This document shows positions 50,260-63,000 of a stretch of DNA of 64,000 nt, in pieces. How positions within the stretch are numbered: position 1 is the stretch's first letter; each line of letters begins with the position of its first letter. The stretch is taken from NCBI GenBank assembly GCA_029465975.1, contig CM055753.1:7027821-7091820 (forward strand), written 5' to 3'. The position numbers and the translations under genes were made by a program. Under the pieces are notes generated by a model, which was given only the letters and a program-made list of their open reading frames with translations, did not search any database and was not told where the DNA came from. This DNA comes from Dallia pectoralis (taxonomy: Eukaryota; Chordata; Actinopteri; Esociformes; Umbridae).

Positions 50260-52387
50260 GGGCTTAGGTACCCACAGCATGTGAACTATCTAGTTCACCC
50301 AGATCTACGTCTTCAGGACATGCTGGTCTATGAATCGGCAACTACACTACCTGTCAAAAGTTTGGACACACCTACCAAACTAAGGGTATTTATTTTTTTC
50401 CTAAAGATTTTCACATTGTAAATACATCATCTATGAAATAACACTAATATAGTAACCCAAACATTTTTATACAGATCCAAACACATTTCATATTGCCGAT
50501 TCATCAAAGTAGTCATCCTTTTGCCGTGATGACAGATTCAAACAGTCTTGGCTTTTTCTCAACCAGTTACACGAGGTAGTGACCTGGAATGCTCTTCCAA
50601 CAGTTTGGAAGAAGTTCCCAGGTATGCTGGCCACTTTGTTGGTTGCTTTTCCTTTCACTCTTTGGTCCGTCTCAATTGGGTTGAGGTTGGGTGTATCTGC
50701 GGGGCCAAATCATCTGATCCGGGCAGCCTGACTCTCCTTTGTGGTCAAATAGCCCCTTGCATAAGCCAGGATGGTTGTTTTGGATCTGTAGTGCAGTTAA
50801 TAGACGGTTTATAGGTCTGGAAATGTGAACGAACCCATCTCCCGCAGCGAGAGTTGTTCTGTCTTCCTTACCTGTGACGGTCCTCAGGAGAACCAGTTTC
50901 ATCATGGCGCTTGATGGTTTGTGTGACTGCACTAAAAGATTTTATTTGGGTTTCTTCCGATCTTCCAGAATGACTGGCCATAGTTTCTTAATGTAACGTT
51001 TCTTTGCCATAATATAGACTACTACAGTACAACAATTTGTTTCCCCTGCCACACCTTATAATCTTCTGTCTACCCTCCCTAAGAATTAAAAAGGAAAGAA
51101 ATTCCAAAAATTAAATTGGCACACCTTTCAGGTGACTACCCCATGAAGCTGGTTGAGAGAATGCAAAGAGTAAGAAATAAGGAAAGAACTACTACATGAC
51201 TCACTGTGTTATTTCATGTTTGCGGTATTATTCTACAATGATGAAAATAGTCTGAAATTCATATATCAGGAATGAGTAGGCGTCTCTGAACCTTTGACTG
51301 GTGCTGTACATCTACGCTTGACTTGGTGGTCTACCTAGATCTTTTATGACAAGTGCTTGAAGAAAAACAAAACAAGCCTCGGACGGGTAAGCTGCAAAAG
51401 ACAGAATGAGATGACATGCATCTTTCGAAGCACACTTTCAAAGACCGAAGACTTCAAATGTGGATAACGTGCCAGGGCTCAGATACGGGTCTTCCGAGTG
51501 CTGGTGGACACCTCAAACAGCGCGTAGTCGGGCCTCGACGGAAAACATTACAGACGCTTCTCAAATATAAAACACAGGTGTACGGATGACACCTCAGAGC
51601 GATGATGTCATAATAGCAAGGAGCACTGTGGTTGGTGGACACCTGCAAGACTTTATGCTGCCTGCAGTGATCTAATCTCTTCGTTCTACACTAGTGTTTA
51701 GTGGGTAGGGGTGAAGTAATCTTGGGGCTATGACACTAGATAGGGTTTGATCCTTAACTGCAGGTGCCGTGGAGTGAGGAATTCAGACAATAAGTCTCTA
51801 ATGTAGGAATACATGTGGTATTCAAGTGCTGTGACAGGAACATGCTGCTAATTTCCCCTTTTATGCACATTCATGTCAATTATGAAATCACATCCTGTTG
51901 ATTTTGTTTTGGTTCCTTGTTATTTTTGTGATTTTGCAAAATCAATGTGATTGCATGAAAGAGATTTAATTCACATGTTGAATACATATCACTAAGATAC
52001 TTTGCATTAGAGCTTGGATTCTTTGAGAAAGAGAAAGCACAAATCAAAACAGTAACACAATGTTACTATATGCACAGTGGTATGTTTGTAATTTGTGGAT
52101 AACAAAATTATGTTTGAATCACGTAGAATGTGTGTCACATATGTATACACTTGTAATATGTACAGAATTGTAACGCTACACGAGTTATCTTAAAAGCCAA
52201 AGAATAACAATTTTCATTAAACAAATTGATCTCTGCAGCAAATTATTTCAATATAGGTCAATTTTGGTATATTGTGATTTCTCCCATTTCTCTTCAAGGT
52301 CACATCTCAGTCTTGTTTACATCTCTGTGCCAAACTGCCTCCCAAATCTCTATTGCCCTCCCTCTGGCCAGGGTTGTGTTTCTGTGT
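50260..52387. other. Region between convergent znrf2 and ggct
   Basis: It is mostly the Tc1-like element (50343-51309) followed by about 1 kb of AT-rich DNA that should contain both 3' UTR ends. No clear poly(A) signal could be assigned to either gene. Confidence 0.45.
50343..51309. mobile_element. Degraded Tc1-like element downstream of znrf2
   Basis: The ends are inverted copies: left 'ctacctgtcaaaagtttgga' and, as reverse complement of the right end, 'cagcaccagtcaaaggttca'. They match a well-known fish Tc1-like terminus ending in a tgactgg-t-gctgta motif. The interior has only eroded transposase-like segments on the minus strand. It begins about 85 bases after the znrf2 stop, so the znrf2 3' UTR probably runs into it. 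Confidence 0.75.
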
Positions 52388-53612
52388 CTACTTCATGGCT
52401 TGTGAGATTTGGTCCAGGATTGAAGGGCCGCTGTAGCTGTTGGTCTGCATTTCCTCCAGCCTCCTCATGTACTGCATTGGTAGACCATTCTGCTGGGCTC
52501 CTAAACACACCACCTATTCACACAGACACGTTTGTTTATTTCCATACTATATAAAAAGATTCCCTATTTTTTCCTGAACCTAATGTTAACATTGGTGTTT
52601 GAATTAAACCAAACCCCTAATGCCAACACCTAACACTAACCCCGGGAATGTTTTGTGTGTGTGTGTGTGTGTGTGTGTGAACTTGTTTGTAATGTGGTGA
52701 ACGGTGAAAGGCGTGTGTGTTTGTGGAGCAGATGTGTGCGGACCTGTTTGTATTGTGGTGAAGGAAGACTGGCATAAAAGTTGTTCATTCGGTATGTTCG
52801 ACAGAGTAGTGTCATCCCATCACCAGCCATCACCATCACCTCTAGTGGACAGTACATACCGCTGTCCACCTGCTCCTGCCTACACACACACACACACACA
52901 CAGAAAGAAGAGATAAAGTACCAGCTAAATACATGTGGCCATCCGTTGGGACTCACTGGTGTGTGCGTTTGTGCGTGACTCACTGGTCTAGGTTGGTGAG
53001 GTGTTTGTTGTCCATCCTCCAGATAACCCCCCACACTTCTTCTCCCTCTTTCGGTTCAATGGTTGCTACACCTCCATGCCAACGGTTAACTTGTTCCCCC
53101 TGCAGACCAAAGTTCAATCTGTAGTCCTATAGGGAGAGGAGAGAGATTACATCCCTGTGTGTGTCCTGTCACACAGCCTGTAACCGGCGTCAGGTACGTA
53201 TTCATTGCTTTTCCGCTAATGGTAGGCTATATATGTTCCATTCTTTATGGATAGAAGGGGATATATAACATCTCATAGTAGAGGGGTAGGGGAGCGACAG
53301 CGCCCCCTGTCGTATCCACAGAACAACTGTCGGTTATGAAAGCCACTTTCATCATAATTATTTTTACGAAAAGACTGCATTGCGCTGGGACACAACATAA
53401 GTATCCGTTCGGCACCACCTGACGGCTACCAATACGTAATGTATCTAAACTATAGGCCATCCAACATGTTCTGATGAGGGACGTGTGGAAATTGTTACCT
53501 TCAATCGTCCGGTGGTGTGAAATATTGCCGAAGGGTTTGCAAGCTGAAGTCTCTCCTTCAACAAATTGCTTCCGTAGGCAAAATACATGAAGTGCTCTCC
53601 TGATGTTGACAT
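52388..53612 (-). CDS. ggct: ggct: gamma-glutamylcyclotransferase
   Basis: Cytosolic enzyme converting gamma-glutamyl amino acids to 5-oxoproline plus the free amino acid, in the gamma-glutamyl cycle of glutathione. Four exons in coding order: 53499-53612, 52984-53126, 52744-52879, 52388-52513 (519 nt, 172 aa; human 188). Substrate-binding YFAYGSNLL is present near the N-terminus. The catalytic Glu (human E98) is kept in LDQQEQVDSGMY. PSPQYK and the C-terminal NGLPMQYMRRLE block also match. The exon 3 acceptor is tgtag before GCAGGAG; using the later 'gcag' would break the frame. The start is the ATG at 53612; an in-frame TTG upstream was not used. Confidence 0.93.
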
Positions 53613-54980
53613 GTTAACCCCCGCGTTACAACCACAAAGCCCCACTGACAATTTCTAATAGGAAGGGCAAGACGATAAAAATATAAATGAAATGGCCAAT
53701 AAAACCGTGCACACTACTTCTCAATACAGTCATGTGACCGTTGGCTCCGGGCAGTGTGGGATATACCCGTGTGCCAAGCAGGCGCTTATTTTATATTTAA
53801 AAAAATAAATTCCTAATTATTCATGGTAATCTCATTGTTGATACAAATAACTTTTTGCCGGAAATGTCTGAAGTAAAATTAGCACAAAAAAGTTCACCAG
53901 TGCAAAATGAAATCAAATATCATAGTTTTTGGGACACATGACATCAAAGCCTTAGAAACTAAAAACCTTTTCAAAACAGGTTTGGAAGAAATTTCAGAAG
54001 ATGCTCTATTCTTGTTTGGGCTATGAACAGGATCCGAAACATTGTTACTCAACATGCCCCAAAGAATAAAAATACATTAGTACCCAGGTACCCCTGAAAG
54101 CTCGGCATAATGGAAATGCGGCACGGACATTGCAAATCGATCACTTCAAACCCCATATAGATTTTGTCATAAATCATGTGAAATTATTCTTCACCCAGAA
54201 GACATCCGCGTTAAATAAACACATTGTGTGTCGCAACCGCATGATGTAATCATGTAATGCGGCCATTTCCAACGGCAAGTACAAGTAAACGTGACCGGAC
54301 AAATTGAGCGGTTTTGGAGACGTTAACATTTTAGGACGATAATTTAAAACATATGCAAAGCAGAATCAGTTTTTACTGTTGGTTGTCTCTTATTGTACAG
54401 TCACTTGTTTGTGATGTTAATCAAACAGAAAGATGCCCAAATTAATTTTAGAAAGCCCTTATCGTTTTGGATAAACATTCTTGGTAGTTGATTGCTTACT
54501 AAATCCACTGTGCCAGGAGTATTTAAACAGGCACCACCCATCACCTGCAGTTACCTCACCTTGTTTCAAAGAGCACCATCGGTCCCAATGAAAACGCACA
54601 CTTCAGAGTTGTTACTCTTATTTTGTCTTTTACAAAGTCAAACTTATCAGCTGAACATGTATATCAGATGGATGATTATGTGACTGGACTGCATCTGATA
54701 CAGTTCAGCAGATGTGAGTGCAAAGAGTCCCCACATCCAAATGCAGTTACACACTAAAAATACCTGGATAAAAAATGGTTTCTGTCAACTCCAGACCACA
54801 TTAGGCAAAATAGGCAAAGGACACAGACAGTTGGCTGTTCATGTAGAACATCTTTAATGTACAAAATAAGAAAACAAAAACCTGCACTGGGATTCACAAA
54901 TGTTTCTGAGAAAGAAAAAAAAGACAAAACGTTGCTGTACAAACAGTAGAACATGACTGCCAGCTACATCGTCATGGCGA
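53613..54980. other. ggct promoter side and snrpd1 3' region
   Basis: AT-rich DNA without a coding signal. The ggct promoter must lie near 53620-53800, where a ttggctccgggcag stretch and CCAAT-like motifs (ggccaat at 53694) are visible. Confidence 0.45.
54853..54858 (-). terminator. Poly(A) signal of snrpd1
   Basis: ATTAAA on the minus strand (tttaat on plus), about 125 bases after the snrpd1 stop codon. A short 3' UTR is typical of this housekeeping gene. Confidence 0.5.
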
Positions 54981-57725
54981 TCATCTCCGGGGCCCTCCTC
55001 TGCCCCTGCCCCTACCTCTGCCACGCCCTCTTCCTCGGCCCCTTCCACGCCCAGCAACTGAAAAAAAGAACAAGACGAAGGTAAGGGGTTGAAGGGTGAA
55101 CAAGACTAGTTATGAGAACTTCTCACTCAAGTCCTCAAGACTTTGTATCAAAGCTCCCTGGTGGGAGATGGTGTAACTGCAATGAGTCATAGAGTGGTAC
55201 TCAACCTTAAAAGGTTACAACCTCTATAGCACAGAAGTTATTCATTACAATGAAACTAAACAGATTCGGAACCTCCATTTTTAAATGAACGTTGTTTAAA
55301 TGAATATCCAGTCGCTCAATATGAGGAAGGTGGCTCACCTTACATCACCACATTCTAGAACACAATTAGTATTAATCATTCATGATGATCGTTAATAATG
55401 CTAGTATTCACATCCAAGTAGCAACACTCAGCATATCATTTTAATCATAAAAATTATTCAATACATCATTATTAATTTCCACCAGACGTTTGAAAACAAC
55501 CAAGTCATGCTGCAAACTATCCAACAAGCATGTAGTTGTATGCAACGTAATCTGGCTAGCTCAAAACATTACCGGTTTGACGAAAGTAATAAACAAATGA
55601 AATAACAAAATACTTATGACACCTTAATGTGGGAGTACTAGTACGAACATGTAGTGGGTAACTACAGTACTATAAAACCGACAAGTATGAACACCCAAAA
55701 GTCTCAGAAAGTCAAATAAAAACAGTTTGCCTTCCTGTCTAAAAGGCAACCAGAGGAATCAATGTTATTTGCAATTTCACCTTTATCCATACTGGGCTTT
55801 TCTCTTCCTGAAATAAATAATTATCTTTGCACATTTTGAAGTCTGCTATCACATCCAGACATTGCTGCTTTTCACTACTCTGATATATATGACACACACT
55901 ATATGAATCCATTACTTAAGCAAGGCATGGTCTCCTGTTGAGCTGTTCGTGTTGTTTTTTTGCTCCATTTGCACTGTTCATGTATGTTTAAAAATGTGTC
56001 CTAAATGCTGCAGCGATGGGTCAGAACAAATTCCTTGTACGTGTAAACCTGATTGTGAGATCACTTTTTTCACCTTTTGGCACAATGTTGACCAGCCTCC
56101 CCCTATCGCAGACCCCGAGTGAGTACTCGCCAGCCTCCCCCTATCGCAGACCCCGAGTGAGTACTCGCCAGCCTCCCCCTATCGCAGACCCCGAGTGAGT
56201 ACTCGCCAGCCTCCCCCTATCGCAGACCCCGAGTGAGTACTCGCCAGCCTCCCCCTATCGCAGACCCCGAGTGAGTACTCACCAGCCTCTCGCTTCTTGG
56301 ATTTGACCTTGGGTTCTATATCCACCAGCAGAGTGTCCAGGGGCAGGCTGTCCGGCAGAATGAAGTATCTGATGTTGTTTCCACGAATACTGAGGCTCTC
56401 CAGCTGGGTGGGCTCCCGATTCTTCAGAGTCATCCTCACCGCCTTCAGGTGGGTGTTCATACTCACATCAACCCCTGAGACGGAGTTCACGGCTGTTAGT
56501 GTCATTTCGCTAACCCTGCACAATGATCCACATCTGTCACGTTGAAAGTCTACTGACAAAGATTAAAATGTGGCTGCGCAGATTGTAAGTGGTTTAGTTA
56601 GTTGTCTAAAGGCTGTGTACAGTCACTTATTTAGTCTACGTTTGCTAAATGCTGTTTGATGGTCCAGTTATTCTGCACAGAACAATATTATTAACACAAC
56701 ACAAGATTGGGGTTTAGTGCTTCATGAGCTGAAATAAAAGATTATGCAAATGTCCGACAACAAACATCACATGCGTAATGAATACATAAACTCTTAACGA
56801 GTAATGATTTCCAACCATGATTTTTTGGGGTCTTGAAATCAATTTGATTTTATGTTGTGTACATAAATAGTGTTTAACTGGAGCAAATGCCACTTAAACT
56901 GCTAATAATCTCAACCCCCATGATTGGTCTCATTAGTCGCTCTCACGCAAATGTGTTCACCTGCATGACCAAAGTGTAATAATGATCCTCTATGAATTGG
57001 GGGGGGGGCGGTCATACCTGTGATGGTTCCATGGACCTGGGTTCCATTCTTCAACTCAATGGTCACAGTCTCATGGCTGAGTTTCATCAAAAATCTACAA
57101 GAGAAAGAGCATGTTAGGAATGTTATAAGTCTAGCTTGCGAGTACCAAAACTATACATGCCTTTTCTAACTTGTACGCACACAGGCCCTGTTGTAAACAA
57201 TTGACAGACAACGGGGGTGTTAGTCAACGCTACCTAAAGTCAGTAACCTACAGTTAGTTAGTCTGAAATGTCAAAAACAAAACAGGAAAACGACCAGATG
57301 ACGATAATTAAAAAAATTGGAAAGCGAAAAGACAACGCTGTATGTATTAACCATTGTTGGGGGCCCAGTAAACACAGTAACCCGTTAGCATTTGGTTGCT
57401 AGCAGATAAAAACATCAGTCTACGCAGAGTAATTAGCTAACAATATACTTCTCAGCGGTAGAATGCAACTTTTTAAATGTTTTTTCATGCCTAAATGTCT
57501 TGTCAGTGTAAAAAGCATAGAATAATGAAGGCAGAATGGATAAGACATTTGCAGAAATCTTATTCATATCATCTTAGTTAGCTTCTTCCCGCCTCGGTAT
57601 CCTGCTCCTAAACCCGCACACCAAATCTAAATCCATCCAGCAAGTTATAGCCACATTTTCGGTATATTTATTGAAACATGCGAGTCCAGATATGTCTTTT
57701 ATTGTTCTTACCGTACGAGTTTCAT
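54981..57725 (-). CDS. snrpd1: snrpd1: small nuclear ribonucleoprotein Sm D1
   Basis: Core Sm-ring protein of spliceosomal U1, U2, U4 and U5 snRNPs. Four exons in coding order: 57712-57725, 57018-57094, 56283-56474, 54981-55057 (360 nt, 119 aa, the same length as human). The Sm fold is intact: MKLVRFLMKLSHETVTIEL, GTQVHGTITGVDVSMN (Sm1) and SIRGNNIRYFILPD (Sm2), then a KSKKREA basic linker. The C-terminus has nine Arg-Gly dipeptides and ends GGPRR; in human these arginines are symmetrically dimethylated and recognised by SMN. It is nearly identical to human apart from conservative changes. Exon 3's donor region has been duplicated into intron 3. Confidence 0.97.
56093..56282 (-). repeat. 38-bp tandem repeat duplicating the snrpd1 exon 3 donor
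   Basis: Five 38-bp units start at 56093, 56131, 56169, 56207 and 56245, and the sixth start (56283) is exactly the end of exon 3. On the minus strand each copy reads gaggctg then gcgagtactc, the exon end and donor with GT changed to GC, followed by actcggggtctgcgataggg. Confidence 0.95.
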
Positions 57726-58642
57726 GATGGTGATGGATTGCGAAGACAAATCCTCCACCAAAGACAGAAAAATTACAGCGTACAAGTGGAATCACAGGCC
57801 GCCGCTTTTGAATGAAATACGTTTTCGTCGCCTGAACACCGACGTCATAAAAAAACGACAGAAGCAGGAAGCAAAAAAATATTTACAAAACCCCCTCTAG
57901 TGGTTGATTTAACAAATCAACAATATGCATGAATATAACAGTAGCCTTCTTGCCTTTGGGAACATGTCTTTATCTAATTGTATATTTTTGTGATGGGGCT
58001 GTACAACTCCCCTATTCTGAGCATTATACTGTAGCAAGATAAAATAAGACAAAATAAGTGTTAAATGTTCTAATTAGATTAGCTCACCAATGCTTTCTTT
58101 TGCACAACACATTGTGTCTAGACATGATATATTGGCAATACATCCCAAACCCTCTTAATGCCTTATTGCTTTCATAAGCCGGTTGCTTAAGCAATTAGAG
58201 CTGTAAAAAGCGATGTGATGTCATACCCTGCGCTATATGGTCTCATATACAACATTCAGGACTCAAACCACCGGGTTTATAATTGTCCAATATACCACAG
58301 GTAAGGGCTGTATCCAGGCACTTGTAACCAGTGGCGTTGCATATTGGTAATTGACTACATCGCGTGTCCCTTTTTGCTTACGTACAGCCCTAAATAACAT
58401 TTAAATAAAATAAAACATTTTTTATTGAGATTAAACCGTACTCATACTACCACTCCAGGGCCACACATCAAATGTTTCTGTGATTGATGTGGACTGGGAA
58501 TGTATCATGTATCTTCTAAGTGCAAATAACATCGAGGTTTATGGTTACCAGGATACAGTAATATAAAAATATGACACAACCACTGGCCTTAGAAACTTTA
58601 AATTGGATAAAATTTACAAAACAACAAATATAAAACAACATT

Positions 58643-58648
58643 TTTATT
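58643..58648 (-). terminator. Candidate poly(A) signal of ankib1
   Basis: AATAAA on the minus strand (tttatt on plus) about 1.36 kb past the ankib1 stop. Another TTTATT lies at 58421-58426, so the true site is uncertain. Confidence 0.35.
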
Positions 58649-59569
58649 GTGAACAATTATCTCAACTTAAAACAGTGGTGTACAAAAAAATTAAGACTTC
58701 GAATTCAAACTACATGTTCATGTTTCCCATGTCCTCAGGGCATAAAAAAACTCCTACTATTAAAGAGAGGATGTAAACTAGTAGTGTTTTGGCTCTCCAG
58801 TACTGGAGTTGAGCAGCCCTGAAGTAAAGCAACGCAGTTTATTAGAATTACAGAATAATGATTTCAAAGATTAAATTAAAATGTATTTCATGTATACAGC
58901 AGATTCAACTCTCGTACATTGTCTGCTTACCAGTGCAATACTGTGTCGATCACACCAACTCAAAGCCTTCAGTCCGGTACCTAATCATAGCCAGGGTTCT
59001 GTATGGATGACATCTTTGTGTAGATGTGTTCTAAGATCAGTTTAGTCCTACTTTCAGTTCACAATGTATCAGATTACATCGACAGCGATGACTAGAGGCT
59101 GAATCTGTTCTCCCGACTCTGGCGGCTGATGCATCTGGCTTCAGACTCTAACTGCTTCCATGAACACAATCTCAAAAAGAAACCAAGTAAACTCCCAAAC
59201 ACACGCAAAATCAACAGACAAAAACAAATAGTAATAATATTATCTGCACATTGATTGGGGTTCTGCATCAACAAAAAGATGATTGTCAATAAAATAAAAT
59301 AAAAATGAAGGCACACAAATCACCTCAGTTTTGGACTACGTTTCAAAAAATAAACATGTCACAAACTCTCTCCTATCTCTCTCTCTCTCTCTCTCAGAGT
59401 TTAAATCAGGCTAACGGTTGGATAAAAACGAAATCCTGCCTAGGACTTACAAGCAGTCTGTCCAGTAGTGAAATGGTTATGGAAGATAAAATCACTCTTA
59501 CATATTTGTATTTAAACACACAACATCTCTCATTAACTCAGGCAACTGTATGACCTGATCAGACCTGGA

Positions 59570-59772
<203 letters not shown>

Positions 59773-60007
59773 CTTTCTTTGCCCAGCAAACAACATCAAG
59801 TGGACACCCCATGTATAATGTAGGATGTTTCTCCTGCTCTTTCCTCTAAGTGCTTCCCCTCCTGTCTCTCTCTCTCTGATAATGCTGTCAATCATTCCCC
59901 CACCCACGTCTTCTCCTCCGTTCCGTCTCTACATCCTGACCCTTCATCTGTTGTTTGTCATTATCTCACTTTCCACACTCCTTTCTCTTGCTGTCATCCA
60001 TCAGCTG

Positions 60008-63000
60008 TCACACCAGGTGAATTTGCTCAACCCACTCTTCAGAGGACTGATCATCCACCAGCCTGGCGGCGGGACTTGGGTCCAGTTCGGTGGTGCTGGC
60101 GAGGTCGCCATCTCCACAGTGCGCGCGCGAGTGTGTTCCCAGTGTTTCCTGGGACAGGTCCGACACACACCCCGTGTCAACATATTCCACACGCTCTTCA
60201 CCCCCGCAACACTCTAGATCCAGAGTGCTGGGTCTTTTGACGTCCGGGCTGTCCCCGGGGAGATCCTGTGCCCGTCCCGCCTCGCCCTCTTTGGCCGGCG
60301 GTTGCTTGGCCCGGGCCGCCGCGCTGAAACCGGCCTCGGAGTGACGAGGGGGATCACATGGTCGGCCGGCGCCATCTTGTGGTGAAATAGTCGCGGAGTC
60401 CTTCTCTGGGGGCGAGTCTGTCTCGGAACCAGAGTAGGGGATGAAAGCGATGTCCTGGGGGTTGTCCTGGGGGTGTGTGTGTTGGATCCAGGCCATTATG
60501 TTGTCAAGGAGAAGGGCTCCAGCTGTGGGGTCCAGGGGCTCCAGGCACCCTGGATCACTGGGGGAGAAGGGGCCTCCCGGAGGGACCACTGGAGATGGGT
60601 GATCGGGGTCTGGGGAGGGCAGCAGAGAGGAGAAGGCGACTGTGGAAGGGGGCTTGGAGGCTAAGGTGTCTGAGGGGCAGGAATAGGACTGGGGCGTGGC
60701 GGAGAAATTCGGGACTGGATTTGTCGTGTGGTCCAGTTTAGCGGTGGGAGACTCTCGGTTGATGGGGTTCAGGTGGTGAATGTCTGGGACAGCGTTTAAG
60801 GGGCAGCAGTGGTGGTGGCTTAGGTCAGGGTGTGTATTCTGGGTACGAGAGATGGCTGGATCGGGGTCAGGGTTACGGGGAAGGCAGGCGATAGAGCAGG
60901 GCTGTGGGTCAGGGGGGTAAAGGCCTGTTTGTCTGGAGCTAGAAGGCCCTGTGAGGTCTGGGTGAAGATTGGGGTCAGTGTAGGTTCTGGCCTGGCAGTA
61001 AGCAGAGCTGTAGGCAGTGTCCATATTGGAATGGTCACAGTTCGGGTTTGGACCACAGCTGTGGTCGTGTTCTGGAGTGAAGGGAATGTTGACAGTGCCG
61101 TGGTCCTGGTTACAGTCCTCGGTTTGACCGTAGCCATACGAGTACGGTGCACTGTGGTCCTGTTCCAGAATAGCATAGTTGTGGTCCGGACCCTGAGTGT
61201 AGCAGTGGGCAGGGTTGTAGTGGTCTAGGTTATATGGCGTAGTGATATTAGTGTTGTCCAGGGTATATGGAGTAGTGATTTGTCCCAGTCTCATCAGACT
61301 TTCTCCTAGCTCTAACAGTTCAGCATTCAGGGATAAGTTAGCGTCTGATCTCGGGTGAGCGACAGAGCCACTGGCCCCCAGAGAAGCACCGATACTCTGG
61401 GGGTCCAGAGTGTCACTATGGCCACCCACCCTTTGAGTCGGTACCGGACCTATATCCAAACCCTGTCCAGAACCAAGCCCGGGACCCTCAAATACACCAG
61501 AGCTTCCCCCCATCCCCCCCTCTGCCTCCCTCTCCCTCTGGGAGTCCTGTAGTGACAGCTGTATGGCCAGAAGGATGTTGGGGTCATCCTCATCAAGCGA
61601 CCTCAGAGGCTGTCTCCTCCCCTCAACTCTCTCCTGAAGGACCTCTGGAACACATCAATGCAGAGGGTCAGAGGTTCAAAGGGTCAACAATACACAAAAC
61701 ACGAATACATTGCATGTGTGTTCTGTGTGTGTTCTGTGTGTGTTCTGTGTACCGGTATTGTCAGTGTTCTGGTTGGGCTCAGGAGTGCTGCTGTTGCTTC
61801 TTAGATTGTGTAAACTCAGCATGTCTCCTCTACGGCGTGGCCTGTGTCTCCGGCGGTACTGGAAATCTGAATACTCCTAGAGACGTAAGACATTGCACTG
61901 GTCAGACGCACGGGGGGGTTGTGACATTGGAGAAATCGTCTCCCTGTTCCTGTAAAGAAATTGTCATGGAGACGGACTGTCCCATTGTTGTGTGCTTACC
62001 TCAGGAGAGGTGAATCCAAGGTATTCCCAATCCCACGATCCAGCAGCAAAACTGAAAGACATTCGATAATACGTTAAGGAAAGAAAGTGTTATGTTTGTT
62101 TTAAGCAATGGTCAACTCTGGTTTAGCTTATGGTTCACTGTGAGTTGCCCCCAATAATATATTTTGTGTTTTCTATATGCTAATTTATCCCATATATTTG
62201 AAGAACACATTTTGCCCCCCAAATATCGCCCTCTCTGCCCCTCTCCCTACCCCCCCCTCTTTCTCTTCCTCTCTCTGCCCCCCTCTCTCATCTTTTCTCA
62301 GACTCTGCCCCTCTCTCTCCTCCTCTCCCTCTGCCCCCTCTCCCTCACTCTCCTTCTCTCTCCCTCCCCGTACTCCAGTCCTACCTCCTTCTAGGTACTT
62401 CAGGTGAGTCATTAGGGGCAACTCCTCTGGCCACGGAAGCTAGAAACTCCTCCCTCTTCTGCTGTACCAGACAGGCAGCACTGACGATCTTATGACACGG
62501 CGTACGCAGGTAAGGACGGTTTACCTTCTGTGCCAAGTCCTCCACTGCCATCTCAAGATCTGTCTGGAAGAGAAAGAAGACGAGTCAGAGAATGAAAGAG
62601 GTGAAGAACAGTTTAGAGAGCACAGATGAAACAGGCGAGTAAAGAGAAAGTCTCACTGTCTGTTCCAAACCCACCTGCATGAGCTCAAATATTTCCTTCT
62701 GTGTACTGTGAGGCTGAAGGAAAAACCCGTACGGATATGAACACTTCAACACACGACGTGTCTTCAACAACTCACACACGCCGTCTTCTATGAACCTGGT
62801 GTCTGGAGGGGAGCCTTCACCTGTGCGCGCGCGCACGCGCACACGCGCGCACACACGCACACACGCGCACGCACACACACACACGCGCACGCACACGCAC
62901 ACACACACACACACACACAGACACACAGACACACAGACACACAGACACACAGACACACAGACACACACACACACACACACAGCTGTTAGATGCCTCACAA

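Noticed and set aside
53613..53651. Upstream extension of ggct to 53651
   Set aside because: The codon there is TTG, and the first ATG in frame (53612) gives an N-terminus that leads directly to the conserved FAYGSNLL motif.
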